From positions 1 to 34,297 of the forward strand of contig DFZN01000023.1 of assembly GCA_002382735.1 (NCBI GenBank): a stretch of DNA of 34,297 nt. Direction: 5' to 3'. This document shows, in pieces, positions 33,557 to 34,297 of this stretch. Position 1 is the first letter of the stretch; each line of letters opens with the position of its first letter. This DNA comes from a bacterium UBP11_UBA4055 (GTDB lineage: Bacteria > UBA4055). The notes under the pieces are model-generated. The model saw only the letters and a program-made list of their open reading frames with translations, made no database searches and had not been told where the DNA came from. The position numbers and the translations under genes were made by a program.

Positions 33557-34297
33557 TTATGGCTGAGCAGTTGCCGGATAAACAAAATGAGTTCTGTTTT
33601 TAAGCAATGCGAACAAAACTCTCAACAGTTTATTTGCTGTGGCGATAAGCTACTTTGGGGAATCGAACTTTTCAGTATCGCCGACTTCAGCTATGAAACT
33701 GCTTGAAGTGCTCTTGCCGATGCCGTCAACTGAAGAGAGGATAGTAAAATCATCGTCGTCATTCTTGCTCATTTCTTCTTCAATAATACGGTCGAGTTTT
33801 CTGAGTTCTTTCATCAGAGCTAAAAGCCGTTCAACCTTTGACACGAGTTTTATTTCTGCAAACCTGGCATCAACGCCTATTGATTTTGACGCTATATCGA
33901 AAAGCAGTTCGGCACTTATTCGGGTCTCGTTCAGAGTAATTTTGTTAAGTTCCTTTCCAAGCTTTTTAAGATTGTATTTCTTTACGCTCTTGGCACTCGG
34001 GAAAACTTTAAGGACTTCCAGGTTGCTCTGCGTGAAGATATTCGTGACATTTTCAAGTTCGGGGAAGAGATAATTGATTATAGATTTACTTTCGGTTTTG
34101 AGCTTTCCGATATCTTGCGAAATACTTTCTCTTTCACGCATAATGATTTTAAGCGAATCTAAGAAATCTCCCTCGATCAGCTTGATCCTGTCAAAAGATC
34201 TTGCGGCGAAATTAGCTATTGCAAGAGCATCCTTCTTATCGTTCTTCGTTTTACGCAGTGTGTCAGCCTTGATGAAGTTGTTTATAAGGTACGGATT
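33557..34297 (-). mobile_element. IS110-family transposase remnant with internal deletion and TAG stop, cut by window end
   Basis: The minus-strand frame enters from beyond 34297 (KADTLRKTKNDKKDALAIAN, the IS110 DEDD-domain K.D..DA motif), continues through a coiled region and the transposase_20 motif SSVDGIGKSTSSSFIAEVGD to KFDSPK, then meets TAG at 33652-33650. After that the same frame reads LIATANKLLRVLFALLKNRT to TAA at 33557, which is the family's last helix. Intact relatives have about 80 residues (SPKQL.AFAGLDP...) between these parts. CAG to TAG plus a deletion after a repeated LIA-like segment explains it. The catalytic Ser region is lost. N-terminus and the bridge-RNA end lie outside. 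Confidence 0.8.

Noticed and set aside
33639..34073. Plus-strand 144-residue frame opposite the IS110 gene
   Set aside because: It is a Ser/Ile-rich antisense shadow of a recognisable transposase; no domain or ribosome site supports it.
1..34297. CRISPR array, tRNA or rRNA genes
   Set aside because: No regularly spaced repeats, cloverleaf-type sequences or rRNA-like stretches were seen; the only repeats are the 28-bp and 13-bp pairs.

Overview
The window looks like a chromosomal segment of an uncultured or little-studied bacterium, most plausibly from the FCB superphylum (a Delongbacteria- or Fibrobacter-like lineage). The pointers are a FISUMP-type secreted protein, TPR-fused signalling proteins, a fused AroE-AroK, a eukaryote/archaeal-type prolyl-tRNA synthetase and AT-leaning composition. 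This placement is inference; there is no rRNA gene in the window. All three stop codons end intact genes, so the standard code is assumed.

Layout. (1) 1-645: a small ORF overlapping a MNT/AbiEii-type nucleotidyltransferase. (2) 665-8353: a tightly packed run of a secreted DUF4384 protein, a lipoprotein WD40-caspase, and the shikimate genes aroE-aroK (fused), aroA and aroC. (3) 8446-13575: a lipoprotein with a degenerate alpha/beta-hydrolase triad, then two related TPR proteins, one ending in GGDEF and one in a histidine kinase. (4) 13577-21417: housekeeping genes, namely cvpA-like, dtd, a flavin reductase, guaB, proS, a divergent PRPP-synthase-like protein and recN. (5) 21413-22521: a duplicated 28-bp intergenic sequence and an MFS transporter broken by an internal deletion.

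(6) 22595-29378: a defence-type island. It holds a single-chain restriction-modification protein whose 5' end is duplicated upstream as a small ORF, an OLD-type ATPase-TOPRIM protein, an Abi-alpha (DUF4393) protein, and a zinc-ribbon protein with a nucleoside-deoxyribosyltransferase/TIR-like domain interrupted by one in-frame TGA. The last three are tightly spaced, AT-rich and co-oriented, and make the best candidate here for an uncharacterised defence operon. (7) 29379-34297: a decaying accessory region with a minus-strand terminator-like hairpin, a nitrilase-family protein, an XRE-ImmA/IrrE gene with an in-frame TAA behind a palindromic operator, a truncated PIN gene, a GNAT acetyltransferase, a FISUMP protein, a multiply deleted M42 peptidase and an internally deleted IS110 transposase that runs off the window.

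The most informative patterns are the OLD/Abi-alpha/deoxyribosyltransferase-like operon, two enzyme-like genes that have lost catalytic residues (8446-9588 and 18558-19772), a hairpin-T-tract directly before guaB, and a cluster of nonsense and internal-deletion lesions in the accessory genes. No tRNA, rRNA or CRISPR array was seen.
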